Below are positions 8,621-16,532 of a DNA stretch of 36,029 nucleotides, piece by piece. The stretch spans positions 1 to 36,029 of the forward strand of contig CAMDHZ010000028.1 in NCBI GenBank assembly GCA_945898275.1. The letters are read 5' to 3'. Under the pieces are notes generated by a model. The model worked only from the letters and a program-made list of their open reading frames with translations. It searched no databases and was not told where the DNA came from. How positions within the stretch are numbered: position 1 is the first letter of the stretch; each line of letters opens with the position of its first letter. The translations under genes and the position numbers were made by a program. The stretch is from Chitinophaga pinensis (lineage in GTDB: Bacteria; Bacteroidota; Bacteroidia; UKL13-3).

Positions 8621-9004
8621 ATGAAGAATATACTTTGGATTTTATTGGGGGTAGTTGGGTTAGTAATTTTAATATTTCTTACTAGGGAAGACAATGTTGT
8701 ACCACATTCAACTACATCTATAGATACAATTGATTATAAAGCTGGTATTCCTGTTGAAGAAAGCGGAGAAGTAGTATTTCCTGAGTATATTCCACAAAGT
8801 TATACCCGTAAACCTAGCGAAGACTTTTTAGGTAAGCCCTTTGTGAAATGTTTAGAAATGGTATATGAATGGTCAGACGGCCAATTATATGAGGCCAATG
8901 ATGGAGACGGAAGTATTGCAAATATGGAATTCGTTGTAAATGGTCGCCACCATCACTTGTTTTTTTTAGATGATAAATGTGTAGAAGACAATATAATAAA
9001 GTAA
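8621..9004 (+). CDS. Single-helix anchored protein of unknown function
   Basis: This 127-aa protein has one N-terminal membrane helix (ILWILLGVVGLVILIFL, about 4-20) and a polar, acidic remainder probably facing the periplasm. Two cysteines (in PFVKCLEMVY and DDKCVED) could form a disulfide, and there is a GRHHHLFFL stretch. I recognise no family. It starts directly at the bamD stop codon and ends 9 bases before rpoZ, so it is made in the same transcript. The position suggests an envelope role, but that is only context. Confidence 0.65.
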   Translation: MKNILWILLGVVGLVILIFLTREDNVVPHSTTSIDTIDYKAGIPVEESGEVVFPEYIPQSYTRKPSEDFLGKPFVKCLEMVYEWSDGQLYEANDGDGSIANMEFVVNGRHHHLFFLDDKCVEDNIIK

Positions 9005-9013
9005 TAATAAACC

Positions 9014-9355
9014 ATGGCAAATAATTATCAGAACATCACCAACACAACTATTGCAAGAGATTTTAACGCCCTTGAAAAAGGAACAGATAATATCTACGAG
9101 TCAATTGCAATTATTTCAAAGCGTGCTAATCAAATTTCTGCTCAACTTAAAGAAGAATTGCATGCTAAACTTGATGAGTTTAACAATGACAGTGATACTT
9201 TAGAAGAAGTATTTGAAAACCGTGAACAAATAGAAATTAGTATGGCCTACGAGCGTTTGCCTAAGCCTACACTAATAGCAACTGAAGAGTTTTTAGCTGG
9301 AAAAGTATACCATCGTAATCCTGAAAGGGAAAAACGTTTGGCAGAAGGAAACTAA
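9014..9355 (+). CDS. rpoZ: RNA polymerase omega subunit (Bacteroidota type)
   Basis: This small subunit of RNA polymerase helps assemble the beta' chain. It has 113 aa. The central KGTDNIYESIAIISKRANQI segment (22-41) matches the conserved omega core (normally around RYxLVxxAxKRAxQL), and the downstream KPTLIATEEFLAGKVYHR stretch is typical of Bacteroidota omega. Placement immediately before coaBC is also conserved in many bacteria (rpoZ-coaBC), which strengthens the call. Confidence 0.85.
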   Translation: MANNYQNITNTTIARDFNALEKGTDNIYESIAIISKRANQISAQLKEELHAKLDEFNNDSDTLEEVFENREQIEISMAYERLPKPTLIATEEFLAGKVYHRNPEREKRLAEGN

Positions 9356-9372
9356 TTTGTAATTTGCCTCCA

Positions 9373-10575
9373 ATGTTGGAAGGTAAAAAAATAATAATTG
9401 GAATAAGCGGGAGTATTGCAGCATATAAAACAGCTGCTTTAACCCGCTTATTTGTTAAAGCCGGCGCAGAAGTCAAAATCATAATGACTCGCGCCGCCAT
9501 GGATTTTGTAACGCCTATTACACTAGCCACTTTAAGTAAAAATCCTGTTCATTCAAATTTTATAAAGAATGAATTGGGTGAATGGGTAAACCATGTTGAA
9601 TTGGGATTATGGGCCGATGCAATGCTTATCGCACCAGCTTCTGCAAATACCATTGCAAAAATGGCAAACGGCATTTGTGACAACCTACTTTTAGCTACCT
9701 ATCTTAGTGCTAGATGTTCAGTATTTATAGCTCCTGCCATGGATTTAGATATGCTGGCTCACCCTTCTACTCAGGCTAACCTGAAGAAATTAGGTGATTT
9801 TGGTAATTATATAATTGATGCTAAAGATGGAGAATTAGCGAGTGGTTTAGAAGGCAAAGGCAGAATGGCTGAACCAACTGAACTGCTTTCTGAAATTGAA
9901 GAATTTTTTAGTAAATCTAAGCCACTCTCTGGTAAAAGAGTTTTGGTTACAGCCGGACCAACTTATGAACACATTGACCCTGTTAGGTTTATTGGAAACC
10001 ATAGTAGTGGCAAAATGGGTTATGCTATTGCTAATGAGCTTGATGCTCAGGGTGCAGAAGTGGTTTTAATAACTGGGCCAACATCCTTAAATGTTGGTTC
10101 AAACAGAATTAAAAGAATAAGTGTAACAAGTGCAGCTGAAATGTTCGAGGCAACGATCTCTGAGTTTGTAAAGATGGATATTGCTGTTTTAAGTGCTGCT
10201 GTTGCTGATTATGCGCCTCAACATAGAAGTGAACAAAAGATTAAAAAGGCAGGTGATGAACTAACTATCCAACTTGCTAAAACTAAGGATATTCTTAAAA
10301 AATTGGGAGAGCTCAAAACCGATGATCAACTTTTGCTTGGTTTTGCTTTGGAAACTGAGAATGAGGTATCAAATGCCCTAAAAAAATTAAAAGAAAAAAA
10401 TCTTGATGCAATAGTGCTCAATTCATTACAAGACAAAGGTGCTGGTTTTGGTCATGATACTAATAAAATTGACATGCTATTTAAAGATGGAAGACATCAA
10501 AAATTTGGATTGAAAACTAAACAAGAAGTTGCAAAAGATATCGTTGAGGAAATAATAAAATTAATACATGCCTAA
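9373..10575 (+). CDS. coaBC: Bifunctional phosphopantothenoylcysteine synthetase/decarboxylase
   Basis: CoaBC carries out two steps of coenzyme A synthesis: joining cysteine to phosphopantothenate (CoaB) and decarboxylating the product with FMN (CoaC). It has 400 aa from the ATG at 9373; a TTG three codons upstream is less likely. The CoaC half (about 1-180) shows the FMN-binding GISGSIAAYK (10-19), catalytic His74 in WVNHVELG and PAMDLDM. The CoaB half (about 190-400) shows KRVLVTAGPTYEHIDPVRFI and NHSSGKMGYAIA. The flap motif reads GELASGLEGKGRM, where the E. coli enzyme has ACG with catalytic Cys158; Ser replaces that Cys, as in other Bacteroidota sequences I recall. The next gene overlaps its end by 8 bases. 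Confidence 0.94.
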   Translation: MLEGKKIIIGISGSIAAYKTAALTRLFVKAGAEVKIIMTRAAMDFVTPITLATLSKNPVHSNFIKNELGEWVNHVELGLWADAMLIAPASANTIAKMANGICDNLLLATYLSARCSVFIAPAMDLDMLAHPSTQANLKKLGDFGNYIIDAKDGELASGLEGKGRMAEPTELLSEIEEFFSKSKPLSGKRVLVTAGPTYEHIDPVRFIGNHSSGKMGYAIANELDAQGAEVVLITGPTSLNVGSNRIKRISVTSAAEMFEATISEFVKMDIAVLSAAVADYAPQHRSEQKIKKAGDELTIQLAKTKDILKKLGELKTDDQLLLGFALETENEVSNALKKLKEKNLDAIVLNSLQDKGAGFGHDTNKIDMLFKDGRHQKFGLKTKQEVAKDIVEEIIKLIHA

Positions 10576-11473
10576 ATTAGTCGTTTTATGGTTTGTGCTC
10601 TTTGTAGCACAACAATTACCTGCACAAGAGCTAAGTTGCAAAGTTAGAATCAATGATGTTCAGGTTCAAATTTCTGATAAAAGTATATTTCGAAGTTTAG
10701 AACAACGCTTAACTGAGTTTGTAAATAACACTAAATGGACAACTGAAACTTTTTCCAACCAAGAAAAAATTGACTTAAATATTGAAATTATCCTAGGTGG
10801 ATATGATCAAAACACTTATGAATACAAGGCTTCTGCAATTATTCAAAGCAGGAGACCTGTATTTGGTAGTAGTTACAATACCACCTTGTTTTCATTCAAT
10901 GATGATAATTTCGACTTTAAATACCAAGACCAGGATAGAATGGATTATCAGGAAGGGGTGTTTACCAATGATGTAGTTTCTTATCTATCATTTTATGTGA
11001 ATTTTGTGTTGGGGATGGACTTCGATTCCTTTGGGCAAGAAGGAGGAACTATATTTTTTAATAGAGCTTTTCAAATTGCGAACATTGCACAACAAACAAG
11101 TGTTAAAGCAGGTTGGAAGCCATTTGAACGAACTTTAAGGACAAGATATAACCTTATAGATAATATGCTAAATCCTCGTTTTGCACCCATGAGACAGGCT
11201 ATTTATTTGTATCATCGTAAAGGTTTAGACCAAATGGTAAAAGACCCATTTGCTGCCAGAAAGCAAATAATGCTTTCTTTAACGGAGGTTAAAAAAGTAT
11301 TCAAGATTGCGCCAAATACTGTTGGATTGCTTATTTTCTTTGAAGCCAAAAGTGATGAATTAGTTAGTATTTATAAAGGTGCTGATGATATTGAAAAACC
11401 CAAAGCTGTTGAAATTCTAAGTGAAATCAACGTAAGTAACCTAAACAAATACGAAAAAATACGAGGTGGCTAG
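10568..11473 (+). CDS. porD: DUF4835 / PorD-type protein linked to type IX secretion
   Basis: This 301-aa protein has a signal peptide (MPKLVVLWFVLFVAQQLPAQE). It matches the DUF4835 family, which current annotation often names PorD, a periplasmic protein linked to the type IX secretion system of Bacteroidota. Characteristic segments are QELSCKVRINDVQVQISDKS near the mature start, SRRPVFGSSYNTTLFSFNDD, and FVLGMDFDSFGQEGGTIFF. The gene overlaps coaBC by 8 bases, the usual arrangement in this phylum. It meets the PorE-like gene tail to tail with interlocked stop codons. Family membership is fairly certain; the secretion role comes from the literature name and is less so. Confidence 0.8.
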   Translation: MPKLVVLWFVLFVAQQLPAQELSCKVRINDVQVQISDKSIFRSLEQRLTEFVNNTKWTTETFSNQEKIDLNIEIILGGYDQNTYEYKASAIIQSRRPVFGSSYNTTLFSFNDDNFDFKYQDQDRMDYQEGVFTNDVVSYLSFYVNFVLGMDFDSFGQEGGTIFFNRAFQIANIAQQTSVKAGWKPFERTLRTRYNLIDNMLNPRFAPMRQAIYLYHRKGLDQMVKDPFAARKQIMLSLTEVKKVFKIAPNTVGLLIFFEAKSDELVSIYKGADDIEKPKAVEILSEINVSNLNKYEKIRGG

Positions 11474-13368
11474 TTTGTTGATATCAACTTGATCTCTGTT
11501 CTTCTATTTTGAGCTTTTCCTTCAGCCGTTTGATTATCTGCTAATGGTTGGGTTGCAGCATATCCTTTAGAAGTTAAGCGATCTGCCTTAATGCCATTTG
11601 CTACTAAATAACTTAAAACGGCTTTTGCTCTATTGGTTGATAAGGTTGTATTTTTGCTAGCATCGCCTGAATTATCAGTATGTCCGCCAATTTCAATCTT
11701 TACAGTTGGGTTAATTGTTAAAAACTGTATTAACTTTTTCAACTCAACTTTAGATTCTTCTTTTAACTCAAATTTATCTACATCAAAAAAGATGTTTTTC
11801 AATACAATTTTGGCTCCATCCGTTAATGGTTGTAATGGAACATCCAATTGCAATGGTTTTAAGGCAGATTCTGTTTTTATCTCGAAGTTCTCTGAATAAA
11901 ATAAATATCCTTTTTGGTCTACATTTAAGGCATAATTCTTATTAGCTTGTAAACAAACTAGGAATTCTCCAGAAGTTTTATTGCTAAATGCTTCTACGAC
12001 AACTTTGCCAGTGGCTAAGTCTATCAATTCTATTTTTGCTGTAATTTTTTTACGTGTTGCTGCATCATAAACTATTCCTTTGACGTATGCCGTTTTCTGA
12101 GGTCTAGCCTTATCATATAGTTCAAATTTATAAATGTCTAATCCTCCTTTGGAGTCAATACCATCTCTTGCAATGTAAGCATCTATTCCATTTGAAGCGA
12201 TTACCAAGCAGGTTTCATCCTTCATGCTATTTATTGGATAACCTAAGTTTTCTGGTTTGATCCAACGCCCGCTCACTTTCCTCGAAATATATAAGTCAAC
12301 TCCTCCCATGCCTGGATGGCCATTGCTATTGAAATAAAGCGTTTGATCATCTTTAGCAATATGTGGTGATTGCTCATCTCCACTAGTATTAACATCTGGC
12401 CCCATATTAATTGGAGGTGTCCATCGTCCTTCTTTATAGGTAGTGTACCAAATATCACTTTTGCCATATCCTCCTGGTCGGTTGCTACTAAAATATAGTG
12501 TTTTACCATCGAAACTTAGGCTAGGTTGACTTTCCCAAGCAATTGTGTTAATTGGTGGACCAAGGTTTATGGGTTCAGCCCAAGTGTTACCATCTAATCT
12601 AGATAAGTAAATATCGCAACTGCCATAAGCACCTTCGCGATTACAAGCAGTATAAAAAATGTATTGACCATCTGCTGATAAAGAAATGGTACCTTCATTG
12701 CCATCTGTGTTAATAGGGAAACCCATATTGGCCGCAAATGAATACTTATCTCCTTGTTTTTTACTAATGTAGAAATCTTCATTTCTGCCATTAATGAGCC
12801 TAGTGAAGATTAAGGTTTGGTCATCTGCTGGAATCCCAGGAAAATATTCATTATCTGGGGAGTTTATCATGTTTCCTAGGTTAATAGGATTAAATGGAAC
12901 TGGAGTTTTTATTGCATTTCTTCCAAACTCAGCATTTTGTTTAATTTTATTGATAATGTCTTTTTTACCGTAATAATCTGGGTAGGTCAGAAATTTTTCT
13001 GCGGCTGCTAAGCTTGCTTCATAATTTCCATTCGCATAATAAACTTTGGAAATTCCATAGTAGCTCATAGGAAAATCTGGGTTAATACCTTTTATCTTCT
13101 CGTAAATCGCGATGGCTTCAGGATAATTTTCATCCATGGATTTCATTTCTGCTTTCAACATCCAAGCGTCAATAAAATTTGGGTCTAACACAACTGCTTT
13201 GTCTATCCATTGAGAGGCTCTTTGGAAGTCTTGCGTTTGAAATGTCTTTAAGGCTTCACCAAAATAGTAATCAGCTTTTTTATCCTTTGTACCACTAAAT
13301 GGTAATTCTTGACCAAAGCCAAGCGTTGAAATTAAGCAAATTAGAAGTAATAATATTGTTCTTATCAT
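11470..13368 (-). CDS. PorE-like OmpA-family protein (TPR, beta-propeller, CRD, OmpA)
   Basis: This 632-aa exported protein has a signal peptide (MIRTILLLLICLISTLGFGQ). TPR repeats lie at about 25-140 (AVVLDPNFIDAWMLKAEM). Five WD40-like/PD40 blades follow at about 175-415 (IPADDQTLIFTR, LSADGQYIFYT, LSFDGKTLYFSSNRPGGYG, IAKDDQTLYFNSNGHPGMGG, and an IASNG...DGIDSKGGLDIY blade). A carboxypeptidase-regulatory-like domain lies at about 428-500. The C-terminus is an OmpA peptidoglycan-binding domain (about 515-630; IGGHTDNSGDASKNTTLSTN, then NRRTEI). This is the order described for PorE of the type IX secretion system. Unlike PorE of Porphyromonas gingivalis, no lipobox Cys is seen, so it may be a soluble periplasmic paralogue. 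It lies tail to tail with porD. Confidence 0.82.
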   Translation of the reverse strand: MIRTILLLLICLISTLGFGQELPFSGTKDKKADYYFGEALKTFQTQDFQRASQWIDKAVVLDPNFIDAWMLKAEMKSMDENYPEAIAIYEKIKGINPDFPMSYYGISKVYYANGNYEASLAAAEKFLTYPDYYGKKDIINKIKQNAEFGRNAIKTPVPFNPINLGNMINSPDNEYFPGIPADDQTLIFTRLINGRNEDFYISKKQGDKYSFAANMGFPINTDGNEGTISLSADGQYIFYTACNREGAYGSCDIYLSRLDGNTWAEPINLGPPINTIAWESQPSLSFDGKTLYFSSNRPGGYGKSDIWYTTYKEGRWTPPINMGPDVNTSGDEQSPHIAKDDQTLYFNSNGHPGMGGVDLYISRKVSGRWIKPENLGYPINSMKDETCLVIASNGIDAYIARDGIDSKGGLDIYKFELYDKARPQKTAYVKGIVYDAATRKKITAKIELIDLATGKVVVEAFSNKTSGEFLVCLQANKNYALNVDQKGYLFYSENFEIKTESALKPLQLDVPLQPLTDGAKIVLKNIFFDVDKFELKEESKVELKKLIQFLTINPTVKIEIGGHTDNSGDASKNTTLSTNRAKAVLSYLVANGIKADRLTSKGYAATQPLADNQTAEGKAQNRRTEIKLISTN

Positions 13369-13434
13369 AATTAAAAATGGTATCCTGCAAACTTTGCAAG
13401 CAGTTTAAAATGTTTAAGTAGGCAATGATTATGC

Positions 13435-13935
13435 CTAAATTATTGATTTGTGTTTAGGACTTATGGTAAGTTCTAATTTACCTTTTTGTTGTTGCACCAA
13501 TTGCCAAGTATCAACCTTAAGCGAAATAACTGATAAACCAGAGGTTGGTGTATGTTCTATAAAACTAGGCGTTAGCATTCCAACAAGGCTTGTGATAGAT
13601 GGATTATGGCCAATCAAAAGAACAGTTTTATAATGATCATCTAATTCTCTAATTACATGCATTAAATCCTTAATTTGAGCTTCATAAATAGAAGATTCAA
13701 AAAGTAATTTGTCCTTTTTCAGTTTTAGTTCTAATAAAGCAATTTCTGCTGTTTTAAGGGTTCTTTTTGCAGGACTTGCAACAATAAGTTCTGGAATATA
13801 TTTAGTTTTACTTAAGGTTTGAATTACATCTGCCACATCGGTTTTGCCTCTTTCTTCAAGGCCTCTATCATAATCTACGCCACTTGCAACTTCTTTTATG
13901 GCTTTGCCATGTCGCATCAAAATTATTGTCTTCAC
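13435..13935 (-). CDS. sixA: SixA-like phosphohistidine phosphatase
   Basis: This is a histidine-phosphatase-superfamily protein of the SixA type, which removes phosphate from phosphohistidine on signalling proteins. It has 166 aa with the N-terminal MRHGK motif (His9 is the phospho-acceptor), Arg58 in SPAKRTLKTAE, and His110 in LLIGHNPSI. It has no extra domains, as expected for SixA. The start is a GTG, because a stop codon lies immediately upstream in frame. It lies 66 bases from the PorE-like gene on the same strand. The substrate is unknown, and general small-molecule phosphatase activity is possible. Confidence 0.85.
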   Translation of the reverse strand: MKTIILMRHGKAIKEVASGVDYDRGLEERGKTDVADVIQTLSKTKYIPELIVASPAKRTLKTAEIALLELKLKKDKLLFESSIYEAQIKDLMHVIRELDDHYKTVLLIGHNPSITSLVGMLTPSFIEHTPTSGLSVISLKVDTWQLVQQQKGKLELTISPKHKSII

Positions 13936-14230
13936 TTATTTAGAATTCAGTAGGGTTAAACATTAGCCAAAACAGCCTTTAAAAATATACAAAACTTAGT
14001 GTATTCAAATCAAATTTCTTAAATATTAGCCTAATTATTTAATCTCCTATCAATTTAGAATAAAAATGAATAAATACTAAAATTAATTATCAATGATTTC
14101 GCATAATGCTTTTTTAAATAGAAATTTAGTTTTGTTCAAATTTTAGATAAGTCTTCGAAAATATTTTTTTCAAGTTTTGTAATAAAAGATTTTCTTTATA
14201 CCATTGTTATAGAAGTTAAGCACTTCAATT
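13936..14230. promoter_or_regulatory. AT-rich divergent intergenic region with a glycosyltransferase promoter
   Basis: This 295-base spacer separates sixA (leftward) from the glycosyltransferase gene (rightward). For the rightward gene, TTTG (14176-14179), a 19-base spacer and TACCATTG (14199-14206) fit the Bacteroidota promoter with one mismatch in the downstream element. Apart from that I see no small gene, tRNA or strong hairpin. Confidence 0.5.
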
Positions 14231-15406
14231 ATGTTAAAAGGTGAAGATATCATTTGCATTGCAAATACCAGCTTGTTTGGTAATTACATTAAAGCAGTTG
14301 TTCAGTTAATAGAGCCTCTCGCAGATAACAATCGTGTTTTGTTTATAGAATATCCCTACACTATTAAAGATGTTTTTGCAACTTCAAAAGGAAAACAAAA
14401 AGCGCCAGTTGCAAGAATGTTAGGTTTTGAGAAGCGCTTACAAGAAGTTCAATGCAGCAGCGGTTCAAAAATATTTCATTTGGTGATGCCTCCAGGTTTG
14501 CCATTGCGTTTTCTAAAAAGTGAGTTCTTGTTTAATTTGTTGTTTCCGATTAATGTATTGATTTATAAATTAACTCTTAAACGTGTAATGAAGCAAATAG
14601 GCTTCACTAAACCAATAGTGGTTAATGCCTATAATCCAATTTATGGAGTTGCTTTGCTTAGAAAATTGAATGAAAAGAAACACATCTATTTTTGTTATGA
14701 TGGATATGATGTAAATTACTACGGAAAGCGTATTCTTTCATTTGATAAAACCTTTTCAGAAAATGTAGATGCCGTCATAACCACTTCAGATTATTTAAGA
14801 AATGAGAAATTAGTGTTTAATAAAGCGAGTTTTGTGGTAAAAAATGGAGTAGATTTTCCAATATTCTCACCATTTTCTAAAAAAGAAGTTGCCAGTAGAG
14901 ATAGAAAAATAGTAGGCTATATAGGTAGTTTAGATTCTCGCATTGACATTGATACCCTTGCTTTTGCCATAAAGAGTTTACCTCAATTTGATTTTGAATT
15001 TACTGGTGAATTAAGATATACCTTGATAAAAGAAACACTTGAAAAATTTTCCAATGTGAAGTTTTATAGTCCTATCAAATCAAATGAGGTTCCAGCAAAA
15101 TTAGCTACCTATGATGTAGGTATTATCCCTTACCTCGCCATTGACATTAACAAGAATATATATCCTTTAAAGATTAATGAATATCTAGCAGTTGGTGTTC
15201 CTATTGTAATGAATAATTTCGCCTTTTTACCAGAATTCAATGGAGTTGTTTCTGTTGCAAGTACAAAAGAGGAATTTACTCAAATGCTGGTTTCGGAGTT
15301 AGAATCAGATACAATTGAAAAGATAAAAGCAAGAATTTTACATGCTTCCAAGAATTCATGGGAAGCCAGAAGTGAAGATTTTGGAAACATTATTAGTAAT
15401 GTTTAA
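14231..15406 (+). CDS. GT-B glycosyltransferase (family 1/4-like)
   Basis: This is a cytoplasmic glycosyltransferase of the GT-B fold, 391 aa, probably building surface or lipid-linked polysaccharide. The N-terminal half includes EDIICIANTSLFGNYIKAVV and the domain linker VITTSDYLRNEKLVF with KNGVDFPIFSPF, as in GT4-type enzymes. The C-terminal half has GYIGSLDSRIDIDTLAFAI, DVGIIPYLAIDINKNIYPLK and the nucleotide-sugar-binding KINEYLAVGVPIVMNN, with the expected Glu. There is no signal peptide or membrane helix. It stands alone, so the product cannot be inferred from neighbours. Confidence 0.82.
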   Translation: MLKGEDIICIANTSLFGNYIKAVVQLIEPLADNNRVLFIEYPYTIKDVFATSKGKQKAPVARMLGFEKRLQEVQCSSGSKIFHLVMPPGLPLRFLKSEFLFNLLFPINVLIYKLTLKRVMKQIGFTKPIVVNAYNPIYGVALLRKLNEKKHIYFCYDGYDVNYYGKRILSFDKTFSENVDAVITTSDYLRNEKLVFNKASFVVKNGVDFPIFSPFSKKEVASRDRKIVGYIGSLDSRIDIDTLAFAIKSLPQFDFEFTGELRYTLIKETLEKFSNVKFYSPIKSNEVPAKLATYDVGIIPYLAIDINKNIYPLKINEYLAVGVPIVMNNFAFLPEFNGVVSVASTKEEFTQMLVSELESDTIEKIKARILHASKNSWEARSEDFGNIISNV

Positions 15407-15468
15407 TGGTATTTATTTTATAAATTAAGGATAAACTGATCCTGCTATTATCTTTCTTAGACTTTTAC

Positions 15469-16479
15469 TTAGAACCTAGCCAAAGGAGCTGTATTTAAAT
15501 CTTCAAATTGATTTTCTAAAAATTTATAATGTGCCGTGATACCAACCATTGCTGCATTATCTGTGCAAAATTCAAAAGGGGGTATAAATGTGCTCCATTG
15601 GCTCTTTAATCCTTCGGTTTCAATCGCATTTCTTAATCCACTGTTTGCAGAAACGCCACCAGCTAAGGCTATATTTTTTATTCCGGTTTGAACCGACGCC
15701 AATTTCAGTTTTTTCATGAGATGATTGATAATTGCGTCTTGAATTGACGCACATATATCATTAATGTTATCCTTTATAAAATCTTCATTTTCTTTAACCT
15801 GTTTTTGCAAAAAATAAAGAATGTTTGTTTTTAAGCCACTAAAGCTAAAGTCTAGTTCATTAATTTGAGGTTGAGAAAACTTAAAAGCCACTTTTCCTTC
15901 TTTAGCGTATTTGTCAATTAAGGGCCCTCCTGGATAAGGTAATCCTAAAAGTTTAGCAGATTTATCAAAAGCTTCACCGGCAGCATCATCAATGGTTTTC
16001 CCAATTACCTCAAATGAGAAATAGTCGTCCATTCTTACAATTTGCGTGTGTCCGCCACTAACAGTTAGGCACAAAAAAGGAAAGTTTGGTTTGTTTTCAG
16101 GAATAAAATGTGCCAAAACATGTGCTTCCATATGGTGCACACCAATTAAAGGAAGACTTAAGGCATAGGCAAGAGACTTTGCAAAGCTGCTGCCAACCAT
16201 TAAAGAACCAATCAACCCTGGACCCTTGGTAAAAGCGATTGCACTTAAATCTGTTAGGTTCAAACCGGATTTTTTAATTGCTAAATCTACTACTGGCACA
16301 ATGCTCTGTTGATGCGCTCTGCTGGCCAATTCTGGTACAACACCACCATATAATTCATGAATATGCTGGGAGGAAACAACATTACTAAGTACCTTACCAT
16401 TACTTAAAACAGAAGCTGCCGTATCATCGCAAGAGGATTCAATGGCAAGAATATTGATTGACTGAGTTTGATTGGACAA
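15469..16479 (-). CDS. tsaD: tRNA N6-adenosine threonylcarbamoyltransferase TsaD
   Basis: TsaD transfers the threonylcarbamoyl group to A37 of ANN-decoding tRNAs (t6A), working with TsaB and TsaE. It has 336 aa, the normal length. Motifs are ILAIESSCDDTAASV (10-24), metal-binding His116 and His120 in HHMEAHVLAH, CLTVSGGHTQIVRM, and the C-terminal ALAGGVSANSGLR and TDNAAMVGITA. No ATG is available near the N-terminus, so a TTG at 16479 is taken as the start. A well-spaced promoter just upstream (16502-16532, minus strand) supports it. The gene carries two GGTTTGAACC-type sites (15685 and 16257). Confidence 0.95.
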   Translation of the reverse strand: MSNQTQSINILAIESSCDDTAASVLSNGKVLSNVVSSQHIHELYGGVVPELASRAHQQSIVPVVDLAIKKSGLNLTDLSAIAFTKGPGLIGSLMVGSSFAKSLAYALSLPLIGVHHMEAHVLAHFIPENKPNFPFLCLTVSGGHTQIVRMDDYFSFEVIGKTIDDAAGEAFDKSAKLLGLPYPGGPLIDKYAKEGKVAFKFSQPQINELDFSFSGLKTNILYFLQKQVKENEDFIKDNINDICASIQDAIINHLMKKLKLASVQTGIKNIALAGGVSANSGLRNAIETEGLKSQWSTFIPPFEFCTDNAAMVGITAHYKFLENQFEDLNTAPLARF

Positions 16480-16498
16480 TTTTATTTATTTATCTTCC
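16467..16498 (+). promoter_or_regulatory. Possible tamB promoter inside the tsaD start region
   Basis: TTTG (16467-16470), 20 bases, then TATCTTCC (16491-16498) is an imperfect Bacteroidota promoter (the last two bases differ from TAnnTTTG). It would start transcription a few bases before the tamB TTG at 16512. Confidence 0.35.
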
Positions 16499-16501
16499 CC
16501 G

Positions 16502-16532
16502 CAAAACTACATTGCTTAAAAGGTTTATCAAA
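16502..16532 (-). promoter_or_regulatory. Bacteroidota-type promoter for tsaD
   Basis: On the minus strand, TTTG (16532-16529), 19 bases, then TAGTTTTG (16509-16502) match TTTG ... TAnnTTTG exactly. Transcription would begin about 15 bases before the tsaD TTG start. It overlaps the first codons of the divergent tamB gene. Confidence 0.6.

Noticed and set aside
12594-12791. Antisense and alternate-frame open frames within long genes (for example in the PorE-like and hsdM genes)
   Set aside because: They lie fully inside well-supported genes and their translations show no domain or plausible start context.
13419-13437. Hairpin TAGGCA/TGCCTA at the sixA stop codon, considered as a terminator
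   Set aside because: The stem has only 6 bp and neither strand has a T tract after it.
15428-15456. Short hairpin AGGAT/ATCCT between the convergent glycosyltransferase and tsaD genes
   Set aside because: Five base pairs and no clear T tract are too weak to call a terminator.
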